From: Phocaeicola coprocola DSM 17136 | GTDB lineage: Bacteria; Bacteroidota; Bacteroidia; Bacteroidales; Bacteroidaceae | Reading direction: 5' to 3' | DNA length: 64,000 nt | Assembly: GCF_000154845.1 (NCBI RefSeq) | Contig: NZ_DS981428.1 | Location: 1-64,000, forward strand | Shown here: piece by piece, positions 18,471-27,848 of the stretch | Numbering within the stretch: the stretch's first letter is position 1 | Layout: every line of letters begins with the position of its first letter | Made by a program: the position numbers and the translations under genes | The notes under the pieces: model-generated | The model's input: only the letters and a program-made list of their open reading frames with translations | Databases searched by the model: none | What the model was told of the DNA's origin: nothing

Positions 18471-19795
18471 CATTACTGTCCCGTAAAAGTGGATAAATAG
18501 TTCTTTGAAATAACTGAAATATAGCTTATTATACTCTATTTGTAAAGCGCGACGATTTGAAATTGTACCTTTGAAACCAAATCAAATGGCTTCAAATGAA
18601 TCAAGACAAATATGTTTTCGCTCAATTGGTAGAGTTTTTGAACAACAATAAATTCAGAAGAATCGTGGACAAATACGATGGAAATCGTTACGTCAAACAT
18701 TTCACTTGCTGGAACCAGCTTCTTGCTATGATGTTCGGACAGCTAAGCAATCGTGAGAGCCTACGCGACCTGATTGTTGCATTGGAAGCACATCAAGCCA
18801 AGTGTTATCATTTGGGATTGGGTCGTGAACCCTTGGCCAAAACCACACTTGCATCAGCTAACCAAAATAGGGATTACAGAATCTTTGAAGATTTTGCATT
18901 CTTCATGATGAAAGAAGCCAGTGATAAACGAGCTACTCATATTCTGGATATCGAAGGAAAGAAGTACGCTTTTGATTCAACCACCATTCCGTTATGTTTG
19001 GCAACATTTCCTTGGGCTAAATTTCGAAGTAAAAAAGGTGGAGTCAAGGCACATGTCCTTTATGACATTGAGGCTCAGGTTCCGGCTTTTTTTACAGTAA
19101 CCACAGCTTCAAAACATGACTCAACAGCAATGTCTGCAATTCATTATGAACCAAATGCATACTATATTTTTGATAGAGCGTATGATTCGTTTAAGGAACT
19201 ATATCGGATTCATCTTACTGGCTCTTTCTTTGTCGTAAGAGCCAAGTCGAATCTTAAATTTAAGTTCTGCAAATGGAAACGCAGACTACCAAAGAATATA
19301 CTATCTGATGCTGAAGTGAAATTATCAGGATATACCTCTGAAAAGAAGTATCCGGAATCATTCAGGATTATCAGGTTCTATGATGAAGAAGATGATCGTG
19401 AATTTACCTTCCTGACAAATGCCAAACATATATCTGCACTTGATGTAGCTAATCTCTATAAAAAGAGATGGCTTGTAGAACTGTTCTTCAAATGGTTGAA
19501 GCAGCACCTTAAAATCAAAAGGTTCTGGGGCACCACAGAAAACGCAGTCCGTATTCAGATAAGTGTGGCTATTATCACTTATTGTTTGGTAGCTATTATC
19601 CAACATGATTTGCACTTAAGCCGTTCGACCTATGAGGTCCTACAGATTTTGAGCATTTCATTAACGGATAAAACACCTTTACAAGAGTTGTTCAATAAGA
19701 CTAATTTCAATGATGTCAAAGAGCAATTAAATCCCCTTTTCCCGGGGTTGTTTGATTAATATTTAATTCGTCCCGATTTTAACGGGACACTAATG
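18471..19795 (+). mobile_element. Intact IS4-family insertion sequence with 9-bp target duplication
   Basis: 1325 bp. Terminal inverted repeats: left CATTACTGTCCCGT (18471-18484), right end reads as CATTAGTGTCCCGT on the other strand (13 of 14 identical). The element is flanked by the direct repeat TCTGTTTAT at 18462-18470 and 19796-19804, which fits the 9-bp or longer duplication of IS4-type elements. It separates the nifJ terminator from the yfcE promoter and interrupts no gene. Intact repeats, duplication and transposase point to recent insertion. Confidence 0.92.
18596..19759 (+). CDS. IS4-family transposase (DDE)
   Basis: 387 residues, uninterrupted. An N-terminal DUF4372-like domain (MNQDKYVFAQLVEFLNNNKFR..., CWNQLLAMMFGQLSNRESLRD) precedes the RNase H-fold catalytic domain: Asp127 in YAFDSTTIPLC, Asp193 in YIFDRAYDSF and Glu295 in the IS4-type YKKRWLVELFFKWLKQHL motif. 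It would cut and paste the 1325-bp element in which it lies. The leader of about 110 bases includes the left repeat. Confidence 0.95.
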   Translation: MNQDKYVFAQLVEFLNNNKFRRIVDKYDGNRYVKHFTCWNQLLAMMFGQLSNRESLRDLIVALEAHQAKCYHLGLGREPLAKTTLASANQNRDYRIFEDFAFFMMKEASDKRATHILDIEGKKYAFDSTTIPLCLATFPWAKFRSKKGGVKAHVLYDIEAQVPAFFTVTTASKHDSTAMSAIHYEPNAYYIFDRAYDSFKELYRIHLTGSFFVVRAKSNLKFKFCKWKRRLPKNILSDAEVKLSGYTSEKKYPESFRIIRFYDEEDDREFTFLTNAKHISALDVANLYKKRWLVELFFKWLKQHLKIKRFWGTTENAVRIQISVAIITYCLVAIIQHDLHLSRSTYEVLQILSISLTDKTPLQELFNKTNFNDVKEQLNPLFPGLFD

Positions 19796-19861
19796 TCTGT
19801 TTATTTCTAATAACACCGAAAATATCGTAAAAATACTTCTGTATGTTTTCAGAAAACTTTC

Positions 19862-19869
19862 TATTTTTG
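19862..19869 (+). promoter_or_regulatory. -7 box of the yfcE promoter
   Basis: TATTTTTG, 24 bases before the ATG, and 57 bases beyond the right target duplication of the IS, so the core promoter is intact. Confidence 0.55.
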
Positions 19870-19892
19870 CGCAAATTTATAATAACATTATC

Positions 19893-20432
19893 ATGAAATA
19901 TTTAATTGTATCCGACATACATGGCTCACTGCCAGCCTTGGAAAAAGTCTTAGAGTTTTATAAAGAGCAAACTTGCCACATGATGTTCATACTAGGTGAT
20001 ATCTTGAATTATGGCCCCCGAAACAGCATCCCTGAAGGAATTAATCCCAAAGGAATAGCAGAACGCCTCAACAGCATGGCAGATGAAATTATTGCCATAC
20101 GAGGCAACTGTGATTCTGAGGTAGATCAGATGCTGCTCGATTTTCCTATTCTAGCGGATTACGCTTTGGTAGCAGATAACGGAAAACGACTTTTCCTGAC
20201 ACATGGACATGTATATAATGAGGAGAAACTTCCAAAGGGAAAACATGATTACTTCTTCTACGGACACACTCACTTGTGGAAACTTGAAAAGAAAGAAAAT
20301 ATGGTGATATGTAACACAGGTTCTGTCACTTTCCCCAAAGGTGGAAATGTACCTACGTTTGCAATATTCGAAGATGGAAAGGTTTCTATTTATGACTTAA
20401 ACGGTACGAAACTGAAAGAAGTAAGTAAATAA
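19893..20432 (+). CDS. yfcE: YfcE/MJ0936-family metallophosphodiesterase
   Basis: 179 residues with the full calcineurin-like metal set: SDIHGS, LGDILNYG, RGNCDSE, LTHGHVY and YGHTH. YfcE-type enzymes hydrolyse phosphodiester bonds with Mn(II) or similar metals; the natural substrate is unclear. Cytoplasmic, no signal peptide. It is bracketed by two insertion sequences (18471-19795 and 20548-21569). Confidence 0.93.
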   Translation: MKYLIVSDIHGSLPALEKVLEFYKEQTCHMMFILGDILNYGPRNSIPEGINPKGIAERLNSMADEIIAIRGNCDSEVDQMLLDFPILADYALVADNGKRLFLTHGHVYNEEKLPKGKHDYFFYGHTHLWKLEKKENMVICNTGSVTFPKGGNVPTFAIFEDGKVSIYDLNGTKLKEVSK

Positions 20433-20436
20433 AAAA

Positions 20437-20512
20437 AGAGAAGGCTGTTTCTTATTATCATAGTTCTAAGACAGACAAGAACAAGAACCATGAAATGAGC
20501 AGACAGCCCCTC
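20437..20512 (+). terminator. Possible long-arm hairpin after yfcE
   Basis: AGAGAAGGCTGT near 20437 can pair imperfectly with ACAGCCCCTCT near 20502, with an inner GTTCT/AGAAC stem. It could end yfcE transcription, but there are mismatches and no clear T run. Confidence 0.3.
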
Positions 20513-20547
20513 TATAAAAATCAACCAACTAAAATCTTAGGATATAA

Positions 20548-21569
20548 ACCTATTGGCGGAATTAAATTATAAAAGATTTATGTTTAAAAAGTTGTGCATA
20601 TTGTTGATATTTAGCAAATTAAAGGTGACCAAACTTTTAATAGACAAATATCGTATGCACAACTTATATGCAATATTCGCAAAATTACTGAACATATGCA
20701 AGCAAATTGCCGGCAATTTAGTCAATGAATCTGGGAATGTGCCAAGACGAGGAGTCGTCCCTAAATTCTCAGACCTTGAAGTAGTGGCTTTGAACATGGC
20801 ATCAGAGGCTGCCCCGTATTGACAGTGAATCTCTGTTGTTTGCAAAGCTACAGGAATATAGGGTTGAAATACCCAACCTTATTTCCCACCGACAATACAA
20901 TGACAGGCGTAAAACAACTTCCTCCCTATGTAATGCAATCCGAGAAAGAATGGTTTCTGAAATGGATGGTGGTGAAGACTATTTCTGTATTGATTCGAAG
21001 CCGATAGAAGTATGTCGTATTGCCCGTTCCAAACGTTGCAGTATGGGAAAGAAGGATTTTAGTAAAGCACCTGGGGTAGGCTACTGCGCATCACAAAGCA
21101 TGTATTATTATGGGTATAAACTCCATGCAGTCTGTGGGTTAAGTGGTGTCATCCATTCCTTTGACCTCACTTAGGCAAGTGTGCATGACATTCATTACCT
21201 GAAGGATGTGAAAGTGGATTATAGTAATTGTACAGTCATAGGGGACAGAGGATATATAAGTGCCCAAGTGCAATTGGATCTGTTTGAAACTGCCAATATC
21301 AGATTGGAGGTACCATACAGATGTAATCAAAAAGAATGGAAGCCAACATTCCCAGCTTTTGCCAAAGCGAGAAAAAGAATTGAAACCATATTCTCGCAAT
21401 TGTGTGACCAGTTTATGATTATAAGGAATTATGCGAAAGATACAGATGGATTGTTTGCCCGGATTATCGGGAAGATTAGCGCACTTACAATCCTCCAATA
21501 TATTAACTACAAAAATGAAAAGCCTATTGGCAGAGTTAAATATGAGCTATTTTAATTCCGCCAACAGGT
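20548..21569 (+). mobile_element. Degenerate IS982-family insertion sequence
   Basis: 1022 bp. Left end ACCTATTGGCGGAATTAAAT (20548-20567); the right end on the other strand reads ACCTGTTGGCGGAATTAAAA (18 of 20 identical). No matching target duplication is visible (TATAA left, AACTA right), so it is old or has been rearranged. The transposase inside is broken. A partial direct copy of the end, CCTATTGGCAGAGTTAAAT, occurs at about 21523-21541 within the 3' part of the transposase. Confidence 0.8.
20581..21555 (+). pseudogene. IS982-family transposase, frameshifted and interrupted
   Basis: The reading frame is in three pieces. The first (to 20822) covers the N-terminal part ending SDLEVVALNMASEAA. 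A one-base shift near 20810 moves to the next frame, where IDSESLLFAKLQEYRVEIPN resumes the protein. An in-frame TAG at 21172-21174 interrupts it again before ASVHDIHYLKD. Catalytic residues are still readable: Asp in YFCIDSKPIEVC, Asp in VIGDRGYISAQ and Glu in KARKRIETIFSQL. The start is uncertain (20553 or the Met at 20580). Two independent lesions make it a pseudogene. Confidence 0.88.
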
Positions 21570-21628
21570 AACTACACTATTTCAATCAATGAACAACAAG
21601 AATAAACTAACAATAAAAAATAGAATAT

Positions 21629-22513
21629 ATGAAAAACCTGTCGAACGATAAAATCAGTATTCAAATTGCCGATCACGGTGCAGAACTGGTAAGTATTTAT
21701 GCAAACGGAACCGAGTATTTATGGCAAGCCGATCCTCAATTTTGGGGACGTCATTCTCCTGTATTGTTCCCGATAGTAGGACGAGTATGGAATAATACCT
21801 ACCGTCATAAAGGACAAACATATTCGTTAGGACAACACGGATTTGCCCGCGACATGGACTTCCAGCTTGCATACGAGGAAGAAAATGCAGCAATCTATAC
21901 CTTAGAAAGCAACGAAGAGACAATGAAAGTATATCCATTTCCTTTCGTGCTCGAAATAGGATACCGTCTGAAAGGCAACCGTATTGAAGTAATGTGGAGT
22001 GTACAAAATACTGGCGACAAAGATCTTCATTTTCAGATAGGTGCTCATCCGGCATTTTACTACCGTGACCTGAATCCTGAAACAAATGAAAGAGGATTCC
22101 TCGATTTTGGCAAAAAAATCAAAACATTAGAGTATATTTCTCCTGCAGAAAAAGGATGTGTACTACCTCAGCGTCATACCTTGACCTTGCATGAAGGCCT
22201 GATGGAATTAAGACGAGATACATTTGCATGCGATACGTACATGTTCGACAATAGCCAGCTGAAAAAAATAACTCTTCTGGATAAAAAGCAACAACCATAC
22301 ATCAGTCTGGAATTCAACAGTCCGCTGGTTGCAGTATGGTCACCAAGCGCAACTTATCCCAATGTTCCTTTTGTATGTATCGAACCCTGGTACGGACGTT
22401 GTGACACAGTAGGTTATGAAGGAGAATTCAAAGACAGAGAATGGATGCAGCATCTTGCTCCCGGAAAAAGCTTTGAAGCAAGTTACTCTATCATTCTGGA
22501 AGATATCGAATAA
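21629..22513 (+). CDS. Aldose 1-epimerase family protein (LacX-like)
   Basis: 294 residues. Beta-sandwich epimerase superfamily: AELVSIYANGTEYLWQADPQFWGRHSPVLFPIVGR is the conserved N-terminal strand set, QHGFARDMDF holds the first active-site His, QIGAHPAFYY the second, and VCIEPWYGRCD the catalytic Glu region. It probably interconverts sugar anomers or hexose-6-phosphate anomers in the cytoplasm. It starts 60 bases after the decayed IS982 element, which may have replaced its original upstream region. The DUF4130 gene follows after 20 bases. Confidence 0.88.
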   Translation: MKNLSNDKISIQIADHGAELVSIYANGTEYLWQADPQFWGRHSPVLFPIVGRVWNNTYRHKGQTYSLGQHGFARDMDFQLAYEEENAAIYTLESNEETMKVYPFPFVLEIGYRLKGNRIEVMWSVQNTGDKDLHFQIGAHPAFYYRDLNPETNERGFLDFGKKIKTLEYISPAEKGCVLPQRHTLTLHEGLMELRRDTFACDTYMFDNSQLKKITLLDKKQQPYISLEFNSPLVAVWSPSATYPNVPFVCIEPWYGRCDTVGYEGEFKDREWMQHLAPGKSFEASYSIILEDIE

Positions 22514-22533
22514 CACCTATCTATCCGGAATCT

Positions 22534-23301
22534 ATGATAATTTTCCAGTACGATAAAACATTTGAGGGACTTCTTACAGCTGTATTTGAGGCATACAGAC
22601 TTAAGAAATTCCCCGATTCTATCATAAAAGAGGGAGACACTCTCCCTCTTTTTTATGATGAAACATATACTGTTATAACTGATGATGAAAAAGCGGAACG
22701 AGTCTGGAAATCATTGGGAAAAAAGTTATCAAAAGGAGCACTCTCCATGCTAACTTACAGCTGGCTGTCGGAAGCGTCCGACATAGCTATCGTGCTATTC
22801 CGTTATATACGGAAAATAACTGACGCTTCACGCTCAATAGAAACTAATTTTGCAGATCCTGATATTCTTGCCGTTTCCAAATTAGGGAAAAAAGTAGCCG
22901 ACGAACGTTACCGCATTTTACAGTTCATACGTTTCCAGAAAACTACCGAAAGCATATATTACGGAGCCATGGAACCGCTATATGATGTGTTTCCTCTTAC
23001 TATCCGGCATTTTCGTGATCGTTTTGCCGATCAGAAATGGCTTATTTATGATGTAAAAAGACATTACGGTTACTATTATGATGGAAAAGAAGTAAATGAA
23101 ATCACATTTGCAGATCCTAAACAGACGCATCTGCTGACAGGAAAACTGGACGAAAGTCTGCTGGATAAAAACGAAAAGCTTTTCCAAACATTATGGAAAA
23201 GCTATTTTAAATCTATCTGTATCAAAGAAAGATTGAATCCTGTCAAGCATAAAAAAGACATGCCGGTACGATACTGGAAATATCTGACAGAAAAGAATTA
23301 G
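22534..23301 (+). CDS. DUF4130 / TIGR03915-type putative DNA repair protein
   Basis: 255 residues. FQYDKTFEGLLTAVFEAYRLKKFPD and ESIYYGAMEPLYDVFPLTIRHFRDRFADQKWLIYDVKRHYGYYYDG are typical of the DUF4130 family. The family is usually encoded next to a radical SAM protein with a uracil-DNA-glycosylase-like extension partner, and together they are predicted to act in DNA modification or repair. Here no radical SAM gene is adjacent: the neighbours are an epimerase 20 bases upstream and convergent truA two bases downstream. Function therefore rests on family resemblance. Confidence 0.8.
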   Translation: MIIFQYDKTFEGLLTAVFEAYRLKKFPDSIIKEGDTLPLFYDETYTVITDDEKAERVWKSLGKKLSKGALSMLTYSWLSEASDIAIVLFRYIRKITDASRSIETNFADPDILAVSKLGKKVADERYRILQFIRFQKTTESIYYGAMEPLYDVFPLTIRHFRDRFADQKWLIYDVKRHYGYYYDGKEVNEITFADPKQTHLLTGKLDESLLDKNEKLFQTLWKSYFKSICIKERLNPVKHKKDMPVRYWKYLTEKN

Positions 23302-23303
23302 CC

Positions 23304-24062
23304 TCAACAGACAGCAAACAAGTCGTCGGGATAGCCAATATCAACAAGAAATAAGGCATGTCCCGGAACCGATGTACCTGCACTGCAGCGATTCTTTTCT
23401 TCTATTACCTTACGGAATCCCTCTACAGTAAGTTTACCTCGTCCCACTTCCACCAGTGTACCAACTACGGCACGAACCATATTACGCAAGAAACGGTCGG
23501 CTTGAATAGTGAATACCCATTCATCTTCCCCTATCTGTTCCCAACGTGCATGCATGATACGGCAATTGTTTGTCTTTACATCTGTATGCAATTTACTGAA
23601 GCTGGTAAAATCTGTATACTCAAACAAAACCTTTGCTGCCTCATTCATCTTATCAAAATCCAATGACTGAAAAACTCTCCAGGCATAATTCCGGTTGAAG
23701 GGATCTTTACGGGTTGTGATATAATATTTATAAGTGCGATAAGTCGCATCAAAACGGGTATGAGCATCTTGTCTTACCCTGCGAACCTGATATACAGATA
23801 TATCTGGAGGCAGTAAACGATTCAGTTTGTCTGTCACACTATCACAATCCAGCATCCGCTCGATATCAAAATGAGCTACCATCAGGCGGGCATGTACTCC
23901 AGCATCTGTTCTTCCGGCACCAGTTACTTCTATTGCATCATCACGCAAAAAAGTGATAAGTGCACGAGTCAATGTTTCCTGCACACTATTGCCATTTGGC
24001 TGAATCTGCCAGCCATGATAATTGGCACCATCGTAAGCTAAATAAATAAAATATCTGAACAT
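23304..24062 (-). CDS. truA: tRNA pseudouridine synthase A
   Basis: 252 residues. [28 protein letters not shown], the catalytic Asp in [11 protein letters not shown] and the C-terminal [20 protein letters not shown] identify TruA, which makes pseudouridine at positions 38-40 of tRNA anticodon arms. It follows the DUF5715 gene by six bases and is presumably co-transcribed with it. Its stop codon lies two bases from that of the convergent DUF4130 gene. Confidence 0.96.
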   Translation of the reverse strand: MFRYFIYLAYDGANYHGWQIQPNGNSVQETLTRALITFLRDDAIEVTGAGRTDAGVHARLMVAHFDIERMLDCDSVTDKLNRLLPPDISVYQVRRVRQDAHTRFDATYRTYKYYITTRKDPFNRNYAWRVFQSLDFDKMNEAAKVLFEYTDFTSFSKLHTDVKTNNCRIMHARWEQIGEDEWVFTIQADRFLRNMVRAVVGTLVEVGRGKLTVEGFRKVIEEKNRCSAGTSVPGHALFLVDIGYPDDLFAVC

Positions 24063-24068
24063 TTCTGA

Positions 24069-24737
24069 TTATCTTGTCGTTATGTGAAAACATCCCTGCT
24101 TCAATTCATACTTTACGTAGCAGCGTTCTGCTTTGCGCAAATCACGCAAGACTTCCGACAGGACCAGTTTCAGTGTATCGGCGCTCACATCTTGCATCGG
24201 ACGTCCGTCTGGATCCTCCACCTTAGTAAAACGTTTCCAGCTTACATCGAAAGTAGTACCATAAAAATGACAGGAGTTCAACGACGCATTTCCGTTAGTA
24301 CGACGCAGTTTTTTCACATCATCCTTAGTACGTAAAACAGAAGTTACGATTATTTTATTAGGGTTCAGTCCTTTACTTTCCAGAGAATCCAGAAAATTTA
24401 TACCAAGGGTATCCAGTAAAGCTGCTGCACGAGGAACAAGAAACGGTATGGAGTGAGTCAGAGAATCTACATCATAGCGTTCGCACGATACGATCTCTTT
24501 TAAATCACCATCCAAGTCGACTGCTGCTTCACGCGAGGATATAGGACGTATCCCTATACGGCGTGCAGAAGCCAGCTGTACATCATTTAAATCACCAAAA
24601 CTTCTTTTGTAACTCACCACCCCACGAATATTGCGTGGATTATTCAGTTTGATAGACTTGTCTTCATGGCCACAGCTACCCAATATACCAGCTGCAACCA
24701 AAGCTATCATACATGTTATTCCTGTTAGTCTTTTCAT
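24069..24737 (-). CDS. DUF5715-type lipoprotein with an M15 peptidase-like site
   Basis: 222 residues from ATG 24735-24737, the start that leaves a clean lipoprotein signal (MKRLTGITCMIALVAAGILGSC). The body matches DUF5715. It contains IIVTSVLRTKDDVKKLRR and SCHFYGTTFDVSW, i.e. the SxHxxGxxxD zinc motif of M15 D,D-/L,D-carboxypeptidases, and ends KYELKQGCFHITTR with a Glu and a His at the expected spacing for the third ligand and the base. I infer a periplasmic peptidoglycan peptidase; this is motif resemblance, not a family assignment. First gene of a pair with truA. Confidence 0.75.
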   Translation of the reverse strand: MKRLTGITCMIALVAAGILGSCGHEDKSIKLNNPRNIRGVVSYKRSFGDLNDVQLASARRIGIRPISSREAAVDLDGDLKEIVSCERYDVDSLTHSIPFLVPRAAALLDTLGINFLDSLESKGLNPNKIIVTSVLRTKDDVKKLRRTNGNASLNSCHFYGTTFDVSWKRFTKVEDPDGRPMQDVSADTLKLVLSEVLRDLRKAERCYVKYELKQGCFHITTR

Positions 24738-24784
24738 GTTTCCAGTCAATCTTTTTCCCAAAATTCATAGAAAATACAAGGGCA

Positions 24785-24792
24785 CAAAGATA
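24785..24792 (-). promoter_or_regulatory. -7 box of the DUF5715-truA transcript
   Basis: TATCTTTG on the minus strand, 48 bases before the ATG at 24737. Confidence 0.5.
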
Positions 24793-24942
24793 AAAAAGAA
24801 AGCTGTCTTTTAAAAATTCATGAAGAGAAACTTCCTTAGTTCACCTCACATTGCGGTAATCGTACAACAAATAGACAGAAAACAGCTGGCAGAAAGCAGA
24901 AATTAATTTACCGTATATCGTGTACAGATAAAAAGGAATGAT

Positions 24943-24950
24943 TAAATTTG
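24943..24950 (+). promoter_or_regulatory. -7 box of the phoH promoter
   Basis: TAAATTTG, 38 bases before the phoH ATG. Confidence 0.55.
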
Positions 24951-24988
24951 CAGAAAAATAAACAAACGAGCATATCAAAATAATCTGA

Positions 24989-25966
24989 ATGATCGAAAAA
25001 CATATTGTATTAGAAGATATTGATCCGGTTATTTTTTACGGTGTAAACAATGCCAATATGCAAATGATTAAGGCATTGTTCCCCAAGTTACGCATTGTGG
25101 CACGCGGAGATGTCATAAAAGTAATGGGGGATGAAGAAGAAATGTGTGCATTCGAAGAAGCAATACTCGCTTTGGAAAAACATTGCGCACGTTATAATTC
25201 GCTGAACGAAGAAGCGATATTGGACATCATAAAAGGAAACAAACCGCAAATCGAAAAGACCGGCGATGTAATTGTATATAGCGTCACCGGAAAACCCATT
25301 ACCCCCCGAAGTACCAACCAGCTGAAACTGGTAAAAGAATTCGATAAGAATGACATGATCTTTGCTATCGGTCCAGCCGGATCGGGTAAAACGTATACTG
25401 CTATCGCATTGGCAGTACGTGCTCTTAAGAATAAAGAAATCAAAAAAATCATATTAAGCCGTCCGGCAGTAGAAGCAGGCGAAAAGTTAGGTTTCTTGCC
25501 TGGAGATATGAAAGACAAGATAGACCCTTATCTGCAACCATTGTACGATGCCCTTCAGGATATGATACCTGCTGCCAAACTGAAGGAATACATGGAACTG
25601 AACATCATACAGATTGCTCCTCTTGCTTTCATGCGTGGACGAACATTAAATGATGCAATTGTCATTCTTGACGAAGCACAAAACACTACCACACAACAAA
25701 TCAAGATGTTTCTTACCCGAATGGGTATGAATACCAAAATGATCGTTACAGGGGATATGACACAGATAGACCTTCCCTCATCACAAACATCGGGACTGGT
25801 ACAGGCTATCAAGATTCTTAAAGGTGTAAAAGGTATCAGCTTCATAGAACTGAACAAGAAAGACATTGTACGCCATAAGCTGGTAACCCGTATTGTAGAG
25901 GCTTACGAAAAATTTGAAGAGAAAACGAAAAGCCTGAAAAATACAGACAAACCCTCTCTCCAATAA
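24989..25966 (+). CDS. phoH: PhoH-family ATPase
   Basis: 325 residues. An N-terminal KH-like region (about 1-90) precedes the helicase-like ATPase core: Walker A FAIGPAGSGKTYTAIALAV, ILSRPAVEAGEKLGFLPGD, Walker B VILDEAQN and the MIVTGDMTQIDLP motif. PhoH/YbeZ proteins are cytoplasmic RNA-linked ATPases, often associated with YbeY and rRNA quality control. First gene of a run with purC, ubiE, aroE and a hydrolase on this strand. Confidence 0.95.
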   Translation: MIEKHIVLEDIDPVIFYGVNNANMQMIKALFPKLRIVARGDVIKVMGDEEEMCAFEEAILALEKHCARYNSLNEEAILDIIKGNKPQIEKTGDVIVYSVTGKPITPRSTNQLKLVKEFDKNDMIFAIGPAGSGKTYTAIALAVRALKNKEIKKIILSRPAVEAGEKLGFLPGDMKDKIDPYLQPLYDALQDMIPAAKLKEYMELNIIQIAPLAFMRGRTLNDAIVILDEAQNTTTQQIKMFLTRMGMNTKMIVTGDMTQIDLPSSQTSGLVQAIKILKGVKGISFIELNKKDIVRHKLVTRIVEAYEKFEEKTKSLKNTDKPSLQ

Positions 25967-26017
25967 CTGGAGTTGTAAGTAAAGAAAAATATATTCATTA
26001 CTAAATATAGAAAGAAA

Positions 26018-26962
26018 ATGAGTAAAGCTTTAACTAAAACAGACTATCACTTTCCGGGACAGAAAAGTGTATATCACGGCAAAGTGCGCGATGTTTACAA
26101 CATCAAGGATGAAAAGTTAGTAATGGTTGCTACCGACCGTATTTCTGCATTCGATGTAGTATTGCCTGAAGGTATTCCTTACAAAGGACAAATGCTGAAT
26201 CAGATTGCAGCCAAATTCCTCGATGCAACGACAGATATTTGCCCCAACTGGAAATTAGCTACTCCCGACCCTATGGTAACCGTAGGTGTTATGTGTGAAG
26301 GATTCCCTGTAGAAATGATTGTACGCGGCTATTTGTGCGGAAGTGCATGGCGTGCTTACAAGAGTGGAGTTCGTGAAATTTGTGGCGTACGTCTGCCGGA
26401 AGGTATGCGTGAAAATGAAAAATTCCCTCACCCGATCATTACCCCGACAACTAAAGCTGAAATGGGTATGCACGATGAAGATATTTCCAAAGAAGAAATT
26501 CTGGCTAAGGGACTTGCTACACCTGAAGAATATGAAACTCTGGAACGTTATACACTGGCTCTGTTCGAACGTGGTACACAGATGGCAGCAGAACGTGGCT
26601 TGATCCTTGTAGATACTAAATATGAATTCGGAAAGCACAATGGAGAAATCTATCTGATGGACGAAATTCATACTCCTGACTCAAGTCGCTACTTCTATTC
26701 AGAAGGATACCAGGAACGTTTTGAAAACGGTGAACCTCAGAAGCAGTTATCAAAAGAATTTGTTCGCGAATGGTTGATGGCAAACGGATTCCAGGGTAAA
26801 GAAGGACAGAAAGTTCCTGAAATGACTCCGGCAATCGTATCTTCTATCAGCGACCGCTATATTGAATTGTATGAGCACATCACAGGTGAAACATTCGTTA
26901 AAGCTGATACAGATCAATTGGCAGAACGCATCGAAAAGAACGTTACTGAATACTTAGGATAA
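26018..26962 (+). CDS. purC: SAICAR synthetase
   Basis: 314 residues. Phosphoribosylaminoimidazole-succinocarboxamide synthase, the ATP-dependent joining of CAIR and aspartate in purine synthesis. [43 protein letters not shown] and [30 protein letters not shown] are the family signatures. It is longer than the 237-residue E. coli enzyme and resembles the long form seen in Bacteroidetes and yeast. It follows phoH by 51 bases. Confidence 0.97.
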   Translation: MSKALTKTDYHFPGQKSVYHGKVRDVYNIKDEKLVMVATDRISAFDVVLPEGIPYKGQMLNQIAAKFLDATTDICPNWKLATPDPMVTVGVMCEGFPVEMIVRGYLCGSAWRAYKSGVREICGVRLPEGMRENEKFPHPIITPTTKAEMGMHDEDISKEEILAKGLATPEEYETLERYTLALFERGTQMAAERGLILVDTKYEFGKHNGEIYLMDEIHTPDSSRYFYSEGYQERFENGEPQKQLSKEFVREWLMANGFQGKEGQKVPEMTPAIVSSISDRYIELYEHITGETFVKADTDQLAERIEKNVTEYLG

Positions 26963-27084
26963 TATTTTAAAACGGAGAATGAAGAACAATCAATGAAGAT
27001 TCTTTCTATACAACGGAATCTTTATTAGAAACAAGTTCTTCATTCTTCTTTTTCCATTCTTCAATCCTTTATTTTATTAAACTT

Positions 27085-27825
27085 ATGCCTCATTATCCAC
27101 AAGAAGAAATCAAACCTTATAACGAAAGCGAAAGTAAAGCCGTACAAGTAGAAAAAATGTTCGACAACATTGCTCCTGCTTACGACAACCTGAACCATGT
27201 ACTCTCATGGGGAATAGATAAAAGCTGGAGGCGCAAGGCTATCAACTGTCTGAAACCCTATCATCCTCAACGTATCATGGATGTAGCTACCGGCACAGGA
27301 GATTTCGCCATACAAGCCTTTACAATGCTTCATCCGCAGGAATTGATAGGTACAGACATTTCGGAAGGCATGATGAACATAGGACGGGAAAAAGTTAAGC
27401 AAGCCGGATTCTCCGAACACATATCCTTTGCCAAGGAAGATTGTACTAATCTTTCTTTTACCGACAATTGCTTTGATGCCATAACAGTAGCTTTTGGAGT
27501 ACGTAACTTCGAGAATCTGGATAAAGGATTACAGGAAATGCATCGTGTACTAGTACCAGGAGGACATCTCGTTATTTTAGAATTATCAGAACCTGAATGG
27601 TTTCCGATGAAACAACTATATGCCCTCTATTCTAAAATTGTAATACCCACATTGGGAAAACTTTTCTCTAAAGACCGCAGTGCCTATACATATTTACCCC
27701 AGTCCATCAAAGCCTTTCCACAAGGAGAAATCATGCAAGGTATCATCCGCAAGGCTGGTTTTAGTCAAGTACACTTCCAAAGACTGACCTTAGGCATCTG
27801 CACACTTTATTTTGCGACTAAATAA
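27085..27825 (+). CDS. ubiE: Demethylmenaquinone methyltransferase
   Basis: 246 residues, class I SAM methyltransferase of the UbiE/MenG family. [28 protein letters not shown], the SAM loop [12 protein letters not shown] and [24 protein letters not shown] are diagnostic. In an anaerobe it makes menaquinone for fumarate respiration. The 122-base gap from purC contains short GAATGAAGAA-type repeats but no gene. aroE follows after 23 bases. Confidence 0.95.
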   Translation: MPHYPQEEIKPYNESESKAVQVEKMFDNIAPAYDNLNHVLSWGIDKSWRRKAINCLKPYHPQRIMDVATGTGDFAIQAFTMLHPQELIGTDISEGMMNIGREKVKQAGFSEHISFAKEDCTNLSFTDNCFDAITVAFGVRNFENLDKGLQEMHRVLVPGGHLVILELSEPEWFPMKQLYALYSKIVIPTLGKLFSKDRSAYTYLPQSIKAFPQGEIMQGIIRKAGFSQVHFQRLTLGICTLYFATK

Positions 27826-27848
27826 TTAAGAACTTAAATATCTTTTTT

